A DNA stretch of 64,000 nt. Source: Leeuwenhoekiella parthenopeia. Lineage in GTDB: Bacteria > Bacteroidota > Bacteroidia > Flavobacteriales > Flavobacteriaceae. A program made the translations under genes and the position numbers. A model generated the notes under the pieces. The model was not told the DNA's origin. It saw only the letters and a program-made list of their open reading frames with translations, and did no database searches. Positions 1 to 8,034 of this stretch are shown here, piece by piece. Positions within the stretch are counted from its first letter, which is position 1. Each line of letters begins with the position of its first letter. The stretch covers positions 1 to 64,000 of the forward strand of contig NZ_JAJGMW010000006.1 in the NCBI RefSeq assembly GCF_020782115.1, in the 5' to 3' direction.

Positions 1-63
1 CTCTTTGAGAGCTTCTAAAACCACTTTGGTCTTGAACTTGGGTGTGAATTTTCTTCGTGTCAT
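1..63 (-). CDS. IS3-family transposase OrfA, N-terminal fragment
   Basis: The first 21 codons of a transposase start at the ATG complementary to 61-63 and run off the left edge. The peptide MTRRKFTPKFKTKVVLEALK is the typical opening of IS3-family OrfA, a helix-turn-helix DNA-binding protein that is normally joined to the DDE-domain OrfB by programmed frameshifting. Only the N-terminus can be seen, so the state of the rest of the element is unknown. Confidence 0.75.
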   Translation of the reverse strand, partial: MTRRKFTPKFKTKVVLEALKE

Positions 64-127
64 AAAACAGTAAATTTAAAGTTATTTTGGAACTTAAATT
101 ACTGTCCTAATTTTTGGGGGATGCTCA
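1..127 (-). mobile_element. IS3-family insertion sequence, left terminal part
   Basis: The window opens inside an insertion sequence. Reading the minus strand from position 127, the end starts TGAGCATCCCCCAAAAATTA, a TG-starting terminal inverted repeat of the kind found on IS3-family elements, followed about 60 bp later by the start of an OrfA-like gene. The element is inserted in a serine hydrolase gene whose reading frame resumes at 128. The other end, and therefore the target-site duplication, lie outside the window. The exact boundary at 127 is inferred from the repeat and from where the interrupted frame resumes. Confidence 0.75.
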
Positions 128-988
128 GTTGATCTGCATACCAAAACACGCACCTGGTCTGTTGCCAAAAGTATTGCCGTGACCCTGGTCGGTATGCTGG
201 TTGATGCCGGCAAAATGGAGCTCGACGCGCCCCTGGGTATTGAATGGCTGCCGAAAGAACGCAGTTCAGCTAACGATCCACGGGATGCGATCACCTTACG
301 GAACGTGCTTAATATGTCTAGCGGACTCTACACGGTGGATAGCCGCGGGATGGAATATGCCACCGGCTCGGGGCTTTCCTATTGGGCGGGCGCAAGTTCG
401 GCAAACGGCGCACGCGACCGCGGACTCATCCGCAATCCCGGGACCTATTGGGATTACGAAAACTACGATACCCTATTGGCTGTTTTGGCGATGAAAAATG
501 CGCTGGGTGATGCCACTACCTATCTTGAATTTCCCCGGAAAGCCCTCTTTGACCAAATCGGAATGCGGAATACCCTGGTAGGAACAGACCGGTTTGGCGA
601 TTTTATATTGAGTAGTCAGGTGTATGCTTCTGCGCGGGATCTGGCGCGTTTTGGTCTGCTTTACGAGCAAAACGGAATGTGGAACGGCAAACGCCTGCTC
701 TCTCAAGAGTGGATTGATTTTGTACGCACGCCCACCACGGCTGCGGGGCAGGTCAATTCGCTATACGGTGGCCAGTGGTGGCTGTTAGACGACTCCCGCG
801 ATGATGTGCCTAAAGATGCTTACGCCGCACGGGGCAACCGCGGGCAGTATGTGGTTGTGGTACCTTCCCGGGACCTGGTGATCGTAAGACGCGGCCTTGA
901 TTATGGCCGTCAGGGATTTGACGTTTGGGATCTTACACGGGAGGTAGTTAAGGCGTTTCCGGAGGATTATGTTTCGGAGGGGGAATAG
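128..988 (+). pseudogene. Serine hydrolase (beta-lactamase class C fold), 5' part cut off by the IS
   Basis: The frame is open from the IS boundary (128) to a stop at 986-988, about 286 codons. The start of the open frame reads VDLHTKTRTWSVAKSIAVTL, so the SxxK nucleophile motif of class C beta-lactamase/penicillin-binding serine hydrolases (SVAK) lies only about 11 codons after the junction. A YxN-like motif occurs in WDYENYDTLLA, and RGNRGQY may fill the place of the third (K/H)xG motif. These enzymes are usually exported and act on esters, amides or peptides. Signal peptide and N-terminal strands are missing here, and the natural start must lie left of the IS outside the window. A GTG at 179 could start a shorter product, but it would lack SxxK. 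I treat it as an inactivated gene. Confidence 0.75.
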
Positions 989-1039
989 GAAAAATAATGT
1001 TGTGGAATTCTAAAACTGAATATTTTATCGATGGGTCAT

Positions 1040-1342
1040 CTAATATTCTAATGGTTCTTTTCTGGCATACCTCACACGAAGAATATAAACAGCTTCCTTT
1101 TCAACCAAATAAGATATTCGGTAGGTGTGTTTTTCATAGGCCCTGACAGTACCCGGATTATTTGCTTTTAAGGAATCCAGCTTGTACATCTCAGGGTCTG
1201 TAACCAATATTGAAGTGGAGTCGTATATTTCTGAAATGATTTTCTCAGTGATTTCAAGAGATTTGGATTGTTCTAAAAGCATCAAAAAGGCTTCGTTCAG
1301 TTCAGCAGCTGCCTGATGCGTCCAAATTATTGCTCTCCCCAT
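1040..1342 (-). CDS. RelE/ParE-superfamily toxin
   Basis: 100 aa. The arrangement IIWTHQAAAELNEAFLMLLEQ near the N-terminus, then a central YKLDSLKANNPGTVRAYEKH and a C-terminal YRISYLVEKEAVYILRVRYARKEP, matches ParE/RelE-type toxins (YoeB/RelE fold; ribosome-dependent mRNases or gyrase poisons). It overlaps the upstream antitoxin gene by 16 bp, so the two are translationally coupled. The last residues ARKEPLEY are the usual R-x-P ending of the Bacteroidota subgroup. The target (ribosome or gyrase) cannot be told from sequence. Confidence 0.85.
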   Translation of the reverse strand: MGRAIIWTHQAAAELNEAFLMLLEQSKSLEITEKIISEIYDSTSILVTDPEMYKLDSLKANNPGTVRAYEKHTYRISYLVEKEAVYILRVRYARKEPLEY

Positions 1343-1563
1343 TTCTTGATGCGTTCTCGCATTTGTTCATCCGTAAAGGTTTGTCCGCTTTCTATCTGCG
1401 CAATTGAGGTATCTAGTTCTTTATTGTATTCTTCGATACTAATACGCTGGGATGATACTTTTTTATTGTATTTCAGCATATTCTTGATGGCTTCGATAAA
1501 CAAAGGATCGTTTACCTTATCAAGCTCTTCATGAATCCATTTTAAATCTGCCTGTACACTCAT
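1327..1563 (-). CDS. Antitoxin of the RelE/ParE pair
   Basis: 78 aa, highly charged, encoded immediately upstream of the toxin with a 16-bp overlap. It starts with a helix, MSVQADLKWIHEELDKVNDP, and ends with the hydrophilic TDEQMRERIKKWGEQ that would wrap the toxin. It is the small helical antitoxin commonly found in front of RelE/ParE toxins in Bacteroidota. Antitoxins of this type usually repress their own promoter; I see no obvious operator in the 57 bp between it and the pxp operon. Confidence 0.8.
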   Translation of the reverse strand: MSVQADLKWIHEELDKVNDPLFIEAIKNMLKYNKKVSSQRISIEEYNKELDTSIAQIESGQTFTDEQMRERIKKWGEQ

Positions 1564-1620
1564 AATATTCTTTTCTTAACCTAAAGATATAATTATTCTT
1601 CTAAAACTTGAGTCCATCAG

Positions 1621-2475
1621 TTACTCTAAGGCCAGACTGAATTGAATTCCTTCCCCCGGCCGTTTTTGCGCCAGGGTACAAATCCCGAGTTCGCTCAATT
1701 GCAATACCCGTGGGTAACCTCCTGTTACCTGGCAATCCCGCATCAGGGCGATCAGGTTTCCGCCGGGTGTAAGCTGTACGGTTCCGGGAATTACTGGGCC
1801 GGTGGTGATGCCCTTTAACTCATTGCCTACCGCTTCTTTAAAACCAATAGCCATACGGTTTGACGTGGGCAGGAGCGTAAAACTCCCGTTTGTCAACTGC
1901 TCCCGCACCGAAGCTTCCAGCAACTCCCATTCCGGTCCCGGAAAGGCCTCGATGTTGTTTTTATAAATTCCGGTTTCGGGGAACTGTACCCGAGCGCCGG
2001 AATTTTTCTCTGTGGTTGCAGCAACAAAAGGTAAATGATCCCCTTTTTCGACTCGGGATTTTGGGGTAATTCCCGCATACTGACTGCGGCTGTGCAGGAT
2101 TTCTGGTGACCGAAAGCCTCCGTTTATAGCCAGATAAGCTCTAAAACCCTGTTTTAAGCCGCCAAATGTTAAAACATCGCCCGTAACACAACTATACACT
2201 TTTGAGCCTTCCAGAGGCCTGTCATTGAGTTTGAGCTCAAATGTTGCCCCGCATACCGCGATCTGTGCTTCGGCTTGAAAACGCAGTTGTGGACCGGTCA
2301 TGGTGATTTCGAGTACCGCCGCATCGGGTGAATTGTTGAGCAGTAAATTGGCCTTTCGGGCGGCAAGGCTGTCCATCACCCCGCTGCGTGGCACTCCATA
2401 AACGGCGCTTTGCATTCTTCCCAAATCCTGAATGCTGGTGTACAAACCGGGTTTCAAAACTTCGACTTCACTCAT
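1621..2475 (-). CDS. pxpC: 5-oxoprolinase subunit PxpC (biotin-dependent carboxyltransferase family)
   Basis: 284 aa, KipA/AHS2-type protein. The N-terminus carries the family signature KPGLYTSIQDLGR followed by GVPRSGVMD. Later motifs include RAYLAINGGF and the C-terminal QLTPGGNLIALMRDCQVTGGYPRV, both typical of PxpC. With PxpA and PxpB it forms the ATP-dependent enzyme that opens 5-oxo-L-proline (pyroglutamate) to glutamate. It is the last gene of a minus-strand operon and overlaps pxpB by 4 bp (ATGA). The length is slightly below the usual 300-330 aa, but no key segment appears missing. Confidence 0.93.
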   Translation of the reverse strand: MSEVEVLKPGLYTSIQDLGRMQSAVYGVPRSGVMDSLAARKANLLLNNSPDAAVLEITMTGPQLRFQAEAQIAVCGATFELKLNDRPLEGSKVYSCVTGDVLTFGGLKQGFRAYLAINGGFRSPEILHSRSQYAGITPKSRVEKGDHLPFVAATTEKNSGARVQFPETGIYKNNIEAFPGPEWELLEASVREQLTNGSFTLLPTSNRMAIGFKEAVGNELKGITTGPVIPGTVQLTPGGNLIALMRDCQVTGGYPRVLQLSELGICTLAQKRPGEGIQFSLALE

Positions 2476-3200
2476 CGCTTTTGCATTTTCAATTGAAAGG
2501 TTCCTGCTTTAATCTGCTCTTGCAGTTCCTGATGTTCGGCTTTGGAAACCGCAAAAAACTGAATGCGATCTCCGGCCTGAAACGGACACGGAATTTCCCG
2601 TTGCGGATTGAACAATTCCACCGGACAATTCCCGATAATTTGCCATCCTGCGGGACTCGAATTCGGGTAGATTCCGGTTTGATTTTCGGCTATGCCAACA
2701 GCGCCTTTTACAACCGATTGACGCGGTGTTTTTTTACGGGAAATGCGGAGTCGTTCATCCATTCCGCCCAGGTATAAAAAGCCGGGCAAAAAACCCATAA
2801 AATACACGGTATAAATCGGGCGAGTATGTAGCTCGATGATCTCGGGAATTTTAAGTTTATTTGCAAACGAAAGTTCTTCCAGATCAAGACCAAATTCGGC
2901 ATCATAGCACACCGGCAGATGATAGGTTTTGCGCTGCAGATCGGTAGTAGGTATATTCGCGAAATCCACGGATTGAAGACGCTTTAAAGCATCATAAACA
3001 GAATCTATACTGGATAGATAAGTAATTAAAAATGAATTGTATGTATTGATTACTTCAACTTTTGATTGAATTGCATTTTGAAGTAAAAAATCCTTTACCG
3101 AAAGCAGCCAGTTCAGGTTTTCGGGGGTGATGGTGAAGTCCCATTGCAGCAAAACAGCCCGCTCTCCCAGTCTGGATATCTTCGGTTTTTGGGGAATCAT
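2472..3200 (-). CDS. pxpB: 5-oxoprolinase subunit PxpB (KipI/AHS1 family)
   Basis: 242 aa. The motif YTVYFMGFLPGFLYLGGMDE at about residues 130-150, then RKKTPRQSVVKGAVGIAENQTGIYPNSSPAGWQIIG, is diagnostic of the AHS1/KipI family. The name KipI derives from a Bacillus kinase inhibitor, but in most bacteria the protein is the PxpB subunit of 5-oxoprolinase, and the adjacent pxpA and pxpC support that role here. It overlaps pxpA by 4 bp and pxpC by 4 bp, so the subunits are probably made in equal amounts. Confidence 0.93.
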   Translation of the reverse strand: MIPQKPKISRLGERAVLLQWDFTITPENLNWLLSVKDFLLQNAIQSKVEVINTYNSFLITYLSSIDSVYDALKRLQSVDFANIPTTDLQRKTYHLPVCYDAEFGLDLEELSFANKLKIPEIIELHTRPIYTVYFMGFLPGFLYLGGMDERLRISRKKTPRQSVVKGAVGIAENQTGIYPNSSPAGWQIIGNCPVELFNPQREIPCPFQAGDRIQFFAVSKAEHQELQEQIKAGTFQLKMQKR

Positions 3201-3940
3201 AAAGGCTTGATTTGAATGGATGCTTCGGTTAATTTTTGGCGCAAAAAGTTCAGTAATTCCACCGCATTATCGGTATCGCCGTGTACACAAATCGTGTCTG
3301 CTTTCTGTTTAAAAACAGCACCGGAAACTGCTTGAATTTCGCCCAATTTTACCAGCCGGATTACGTGTGCTGCGAGTTGATTTTTATCGGTGATCAGGGC
3401 ATTGTTTTGAGCCCGTGAAACCAGGCTGCCGTCTGCCTCATAATTGCGGTCTGCAAAGGCCTCATAAAACAACTTTAAACGCCCCGAAGCTGCACGCGCC
3501 ATCTCTGAATTGTATGGTACATAAACCGGCATTTTGGGATAGTGGGTTTCCAGAAACGCAGTGATGGCTTCGGCATAAACCGCATCACCCGCACACAGAT
3601 TGTACAACGCACCATGCATCTTGATGTGGTGCAAAGGCAGGTCTGCATTGCGGCAGGCTTCGGCAACCGCTTCTAGTTGTTCCTGAAGCGATGCGCTGAG
3701 ACTTGCAAAGGGCATTTCAAGTTTCTTGCGGCCAAAATGTTCTTTATCGGGAAAAGAAGGATGCGCCCCTACTCCAACCCCGTGTTTTTTCGCCAGCTCC
3801 ACCACCTGCCTGATGGTCTGCGCGTCCCCGGCGTGACCGCCACAGGCCAGGTTACACGAACTGATAAGCGGCATCAGGGCTGCTTCATTGCCCACGCCCT
3901 CGCCCAGATCGCAATTGATGTCTATGGAAAATGCATTCAT
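3197..3940 (-). CDS. pxpA: 5-oxoprolinase subunit PxpA (LamB/YcsF family)
   Basis: 247 aa. It opens with IDINCDLGEGVGNEAALMP, followed by SSCNLACGGHAGDAQTIRQ and HPSFPDKEHFGRK, the conserved blocks of the LamB/YcsF family. HIKMHGALYNLC and ADTICVHGDTDNAV near the middle and end are further family signatures. PxpA, with B and C, hydrolyses the cyclic amide of 5-oxoproline, a spontaneous damage product of glutamine and glutamate. It is translationally coupled to the Nramp-like gene upstream (4-bp overlap). Confidence 0.95.
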   Translation of the reverse strand: MNAFSIDINCDLGEGVGNEAALMPLISSCNLACGGHAGDAQTIRQVVELAKKHGVGVGAHPSFPDKEHFGRKKLEMPFASLSASLQEQLEAVAEACRNADLPLHHIKMHGALYNLCAGDAVYAEAITAFLETHYPKMPVYVPYNSEMARAASGRLKLFYEAFADRNYEADGSLVSRAQNNALITDKNQLAAHVIRLVKLGEIQAVSGAVFKQKADTICVHGDTDNAVELLNFLRQKLTEASIQIKPL

Positions 3941-5160
3941 AAGCTACCGATCACCGTTAAGATTACCTTTCCGCCCAAAATAAGGGTTATGATTAAAATA
4001 ACCAGACTGATCGCATTTTTTAAGGTGGAATTTTTATGTTCCCCCAGCAAGTTCGCCCGGTTGGCCAGCCAGATCAGGATGCCTGCGATGACGGGAAGTA
4101 AAATACCGTTTGCGATTTGTGCAAACTGAATGATCGCAATGGGTTTGATGCCAAACGTTGCCAGAAGCACCCCGGTAAACAGAATGAGCATCCAGGTGGA
4201 CCGAAAAGGTTTGGACTGCTGGTTCCCATCCAGATTTAAACAGCCCTGCGCCACGTATGCCCCGGCCAGCGGTGCGGTAATCGCCGAGGTGACCCCTGCA
4301 GCAAACAACCCCAAACCGATGCAATAGCGGGCCGCCTCACCGTAAAGCGGCTCGAGGCTTTGTGCCAGCCCTGCTGCGCCATCAACAATGCTTCCATTGA
4401 TCGCAGCAGCGGCAATGATGATGCACATGGAGACGATTCCGCCTAAAACCACAGCGATAATCGTGTCCTTTCGGGCTGCGGGTAACTCACGCTTATCCTC
4501 CCATTTCTGATTGACGAGGGAGGCGTGTAAAAACAGGTTATACGGCACTACAGTCGTGCCTACCAAAGCGATGATCATCAGGAGGCTGCCTTCCGGAACC
4601 CCCGGGATAAAAGCATTTTTTAGCAGATCGAAGAGATCGGGCCCCGTCAGGATTGCTGTGATTACAAACGAAAGGCTCATCAAAATCACCAGCACCAGAA
4701 ACACTTTTTCAAGCACTTTATAATTGCCGATGTACAGCAACACAAAGGCAACTGCGCCGATGAGCAGGCTGTAACCGTTGAGCTGAAAGCCCTTTAAATG
4801 GATTATCCCGTCGTTTCCCAGTGCCTGCAAACCCAAAACACCCCCGCTGATGTTTCCGCCCTCATACGCCGCATTTCCCACCACAATGGCGGCGAGCACA
4901 AGCCCGAGAATCAATTTTCTAAGTATTCCGTCGGGCAATTGTTCGCGTAAGACCTGTGAGAGGCCTTTTCCCGAAACCAGACCAATGCGCGCTGCGGTTT
5001 CCTGCAAAATCACCGTTGCCACGATAGACAGGGTCATTGCCCAGAGCAGGCCATAGCCAAATTGCACGCCTGCCAGCGTACACACGGTTACCGTCCCGGG
5101 ACCGATAAATGCCGCGGCGATCAGGGCACCCGGACCTATATTTTTAAACGGATTGCGCAT
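3937..5160 (-). CDS. Nramp-fold transporter with non-canonical substrate site
   Basis: 407 aa, about 11 membrane segments. It is clearly Nramp-like (starts NIGPGALIAAAFIGPGTVTV), but the two metal-coordinating signatures are altered. TM1 reads GPGT instead of DPGN, and TM6 reads VVPYNLFLHASLV instead of MPHNLYLHSSLV. Asp and Asn in TM1 and the Met/His in TM6 bind Mn2+/Fe2+ in true Nramps, so manganese/iron transport is unlikely. The gene overlaps pxpA by 4 bp. In Bacillus subtilis the Nramp homologue ycsG also sits beside the pxpA homologue ycsF, so a role in importing 5-oxoproline or a related compound is a reasonable inference. Confidence 0.88.
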   Translation of the reverse strand: MRNPFKNIGPGALIAAAFIGPGTVTVCTLAGVQFGYGLLWAMTLSIVATVILQETAARIGLVSGKGLSQVLREQLPDGILRKLILGLVLAAIVVGNAAYEGGNISGGVLGLQALGNDGIIHLKGFQLNGYSLLIGAVAFVLLYIGNYKVLEKVFLVLVILMSLSFVITAILTGPDLFDLLKNAFIPGVPEGSLLMIIALVGTTVVPYNLFLHASLVNQKWEDKRELPAARKDTIIAVVLGGIVSMCIIIAAAAINGSIVDGAAGLAQSLEPLYGEAARYCIGLGLFAAGVTSAITAPLAGAYVAQGCLNLDGNQQSKPFRSTWMLILFTGVLLATFGIKPIAIIQFAQIANGILLPVIAGILIWLANRANLLGEHKNSTLKNAISLVILIITLILGGKVILTVIGSL

Positions 5161-6278
5161 TAGCGGTGCGCGGTTTTTAGGGCATAAAGCGCAAAACTGC
5201 CCAGCCAGTGTCCGCCCTCATAATCGTCACCCACTACATTGGGCAGCGAATAATTCAGGTGTTTGTCCGCAGTTTGCTTCAGGTGCGCGTATTGCGGATA
5301 TTGTTTGGCCAGCGCATACAGATTCCACGCCCGGCTGAAGTTGACGCCGTCGAGATGCACCAGCTTACCGTCGGTTCGGTCTGAAACTTCACCCACGGCC
5401 AACTCATAATCGGTATTTTTCAAATCGGGTAGAAACGCATCGGCCCAGGCCAGAAATTCTGCTTCGGGTAATACCAGGCGCATAATATTCAGTTCTTCCA
5501 GGCAGGGCGAAAGAAAATCAGTCCCACCCGGTTCCCAGCTCATCGGGCAGTTTTCGTCTGTATTGTAAAAATCTTTCGCACGTGCTGCGATCAGATTCTG
5601 AAACGTAGTGTCCTGCACGGTTTCGGCATATTCATAGGCAAATGAAAGTCCGAATGCCGTGTTGGGATGTTCGCCCACACGAATGGGATAATTCAGTTTT
5701 GGCAAAAATTCCTCATAACGCTCCACCAGCAAATCGGTAAGCGGTTGCAGGTTTTGCTCCAGTTCGCGCGCCATCGGATCATCCCAGGTATGGAGTTCTT
5801 CCGCCAGTTTCAGAAGCCACGCCCAGCCGTAGGTGCGCTCGTAGGATTTGTTGTGTTCGCCATTAAAATAGGCCACTTCGGCCTCTATATTTTCTTCAGT
5901 AAGATGTTCTTTAAAATAGGCTTTTAAGGTTTCGGCTTCTGCCAAATCGGGAAAGGTCTTTAAAAGATACACCATACTCCAATGCCCGTGAACGGCACTG
6001 TGCCAGTCAAAACAGCCGTAAAACGCGGGATGCAAAACCGAAGGCTCCTTTAAATCCCCGGCTTCACCCAGCGTCTGACTCAGTTTATTGGGATACTCCT
6101 GATTGACGCATGCCAGCGGCAACTGCGCCAGATTATTGGCCTGATCGAGATTGAGTTGCGGGGTGGTATAGGTTTGCTGCACGGTTTTCGTTTCGGGTTC
6201 CGGAGTTTTTTGATTTTGATCGGGTTGGGTATTGCAGGCAGCAAATGCTGCGAAAATCAGTTGATAGAATTTTTTCAT
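5160..6278 (-). CDS. DUF2891 lipoprotein
   Basis: 372 aa. A short signal with AFAAC (Cys at residue 15) suggests a lipoprotein. The remainder matches DUF2891: conserved blocks HPAFYGCFDWHSAVHGHW, YERTYGWAWLLKLAEEL and SWEPGGTDFLSPCLEE, ending DDYEGGHWLGSFALYALKT. The many conserved Trp/His/Glu residues and all-helical look suggest an (alpha/alpha) barrel like glycan-active or lyase folds, but no activity is established as far as I know. Its stop codon abuts the start of the Nramp-like gene (1-bp overlap), so it heads the pxp operon and may act on the same nutrient in the cell envelope. Confidence 0.88.
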   Translation of the reverse strand: MKKFYQLIFAAFAACNTQPDQNQKTPEPETKTVQQTYTTPQLNLDQANNLAQLPLACVNQEYPNKLSQTLGEAGDLKEPSVLHPAFYGCFDWHSAVHGHWSMVYLLKTFPDLAEAETLKAYFKEHLTEENIEAEVAYFNGEHNKSYERTYGWAWLLKLAEELHTWDDPMARELEQNLQPLTDLLVERYEEFLPKLNYPIRVGEHPNTAFGLSFAYEYAETVQDTTFQNLIAARAKDFYNTDENCPMSWEPGGTDFLSPCLEELNIMRLVLPEAEFLAWADAFLPDLKNTDYELAVGEVSDRTDGKLVHLDGVNFSRAWNLYALAKQYPQYAHLKQTADKHLNYSLPNVVGDDYEGGHWLGSFALYALKTAHR

Positions 6279-6508
6279 TCAGGCGGGTTTTAGACAGTTC
6301 TGTGGAACGCTTATCGAGTTAAAGATAAAGAAAGCCACTGAAAACCGGCTTTGAAAAGTGATGCAGCTCTTACTTTTAAAGGCAATGCCGAAAGTTAGAG
6401 TATTCCAAAACACGCCTCAGCATTAAATTTTCTTTACAACGAATACCTCCTGCACTTGCTCCGCGAAGGTTTACAGGTTAATTTTAAAACAAATGAAACC
6501 TGCTCGCT

Positions 6509-7231
6509 ATGTCAAAAATTGAGAAAACCAACCTCAACAATCCCGAAGACCATGGAATCTGGCTGCAAAAGGCCAAAACCCTCCGCAAAATTGTAGGTAA
6601 GCTGGGAATGCTTTTGCCGGTGCTGCTGCTGGCTATTTCACTCACGTTTTTTGACCTCAACGCACCGCTGGAGTCCATCAGTCATTATTATTTCACGAGG
6701 GCTTCTACCCTGTTTACGGGCAGTATGGGGCTTATTGGCACCTTTCTGATTGTTTACAGCGGCGAAGAGCGGGTAGATTTTTGGGTTTCGAACATCGCGG
6801 GGGTTGCGGCGCTTTGTGTGGCGTTTTTCCCTACCAGCAACCTGGCTACCATGTGCTGCGATCTCGATATGCCGTATGCGGTGACCTATTTTGATGAGTC
6901 GAAAGAAGGCTGGCGCTCGCTGTTTCACTATATCGCTGCGGCCGTATTTCTACTGGCTCTTGCCTATATGTCGCTGTTTTTGTTTGTGAAATCAGACAAA
7001 CCGAAAGCACAGCGCAGTCCGAAAAAGATTATGCGCAATCGCATGTATCGGGTTTGTGGCGTGCTGATGCTGGCTGCTCTGCTGGTTGTGGTTTTGGGCC
7101 TTACGGTTGTGATTCCTGAAGCTACCTACGACGAACTCAGACTCACCTTTTGGATGGAAGCGGTTGCCGTGGAGGCTTTTGGTTTTAGCTGGCTGGTTAA
7201 GGGGGAAGCGCTGATGGGGGATAGAAGTTAG
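6509..7231 (+). CDS. Multi-pass membrane protein, unknown function
   Basis: 240 aa with about six hydrophobic segments (near residues 33-50, 70-88, 97-112, 142-160, 184-205, 215-232). The sequence SISHYYFTRASTLFTGSM after the first segment and AALCVAFFPTS resemble uncharacterised Bacteroidota membrane proteins; I do not recognise a named family. It stands alone, divergent from the pxp operon across a 230-bp gap in which I see no clear regulatory element. Confidence 0.75.
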   Translation: MSKIEKTNLNNPEDHGIWLQKAKTLRKIVGKLGMLLPVLLLAISLTFFDLNAPLESISHYYFTRASTLFTGSMGLIGTFLIVYSGEERVDFWVSNIAGVAALCVAFFPTSNLATMCCDLDMPYAVTYFDESKEGWRSLFHYIAAAVFLLALAYMSLFLFVKSDKPKAQRSPKKIMRNRMYRVCGVLMLAALLVVVLGLTVVIPEATYDELRLTFWMEAVAVEAFGFSWLVKGEALMGDRS

Positions 7232-7280
7232 AGGGTTTGTAATTTATTATTCCTTGTTTCTTGTTGCTGGTTGCTGATTC

Positions 7281-7337
7281 CTGAAAACGTAGACTGCTAG
7301 CTAAATTTAGTTGCAGGTTGCAGGTTGTAGGTTGCAG
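7281..7337. repeat. Left member of an imperfect direct repeat flanking the 7405-7833 gene
   Basis: The stretch beginning CCTGAAAACGTAGACTGCTA and continuing into GTTGCAGGTTGCAGG runs is echoed at 7880-7944 (CCTGAAAACTTAGACTGCTA and a similar GTTGCA-rich tail). Both are accompanied by TTTCTGG/TTGCTGG-type simple repeats. The pair brackets one small lipoprotein gene. The function is unknown; duplication of a repeat-rich spacer is the simplest explanation. Confidence 0.65.
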
Positions 7338-7404
7338 AAAAAAATTATCAAGTTTGGCGCAACCTGTTTGATGGAGAGGTATCTATTTAGCAAACAATCT
7401 AATT

Positions 7405-7833
7405 ATGAAAACCAAACTAAGCTTGCTATTCTGCCTTATCGTGTTAATTGGTTGTGAGGATACCTCAGTTGAGGAACCACGGGATGCTACGGCTCTTTTA
7501 ATTTCCGGAAAAGGGAAAAAAACAGAAGCCTACATCAGTTCCGGAGGACCGCAATATTGGGTTGATGCGGAAAAGGGCGAAACCATTACCTTTCAAAACA
7601 ACGGAAGCTTTTCTTCAGACCGCTATGCCGAATGCGCAACGGGTAATTTCACCGTAAAAGAAAATGTCCTCAGCCTGAACTACGATTGTCCCGATTTTAA
7701 TCCCAATACCGAAAACGAGGAGGGTTTGATCACCTACTCCATTGAACAGTTTGCAACTTATTTTATACTCACACCTACCAGCAGACCTATCTGCGTCGAA
7801 GGCTGCAGTTATAAATATGTACGGGTGGAATGA
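7405..7833 (+). CDS. Small lipoprotein, unknown function
   Basis: 142 aa. A signal segment MKTKLSLLFCLIVLIGCEDT ends with a lipobox-like LIGC (Cys 17). The mature part has a beta-rich look (FQNNGSFSSDRYAECATGNF, YFILTPTSR) reminiscent of small lipocalin-like Bacteroidota lipoproteins, with four Cys that could form disulphides. I do not recognise a characterised homologue. It lies alone between two copies of an imperfect direct repeat. Confidence 0.75.
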   Translation: MKTKLSLLFCLIVLIGCEDTSVEEPRDATALLISGKGKKTEAYISSGGPQYWVDAEKGETITFQNNGSFSSDRYAECATGNFTVKENVLSLNYDCPDFNPNTENEEGLITYSIEQFATYFILTPTSRPICVEGCSYKYVRVE

Positions 7834-7839
7834 TGTTCG

Positions 7840-8020
7840 GAGGTTTTTGTTTCTGGTTTCTGGTTTCTGGTTTCTGGCTCCTGAAAACTTAGACTGCTAG
7901 TTAAATGGAGTTGCAATTTGCAAGTTACAGGTTGAAGGTTGCAGGTAAAAAGTTCTTGTTTCTGGTTTCTGGTTTCTTGTTTCTGGTTTCTTGTTTCTTG
8001 TTTTAAAGAATTCAATTCAA
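7840..8020. repeat. TTTCTGG/TTTCTTG simple repeats and right copy of the direct repeat
   Basis: Runs of TTTCTGGTTTCTGG at 7848-7876 and TTTCTTGTTTCTGG at 7953-8002 surround the right copy (7880-7944) of the repeat first seen at 7281-7337. The heptamer periodicity produces a meaningless peptide on the minus strand. Similar short-period runs recur at 43.1-43.4 kb, so this is a genome-wide habit in this organism rather than a local gene. Confidence 0.75.
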
Positions 8021-8034
8021 CAGAAAACAGAAAA

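Noticed and set aside
3937-5160. Manganese/iron transporter (MntH) annotation
   Set aside because: The DPGN and MPHN metal motifs are replaced; the operon context argues for another substrate.
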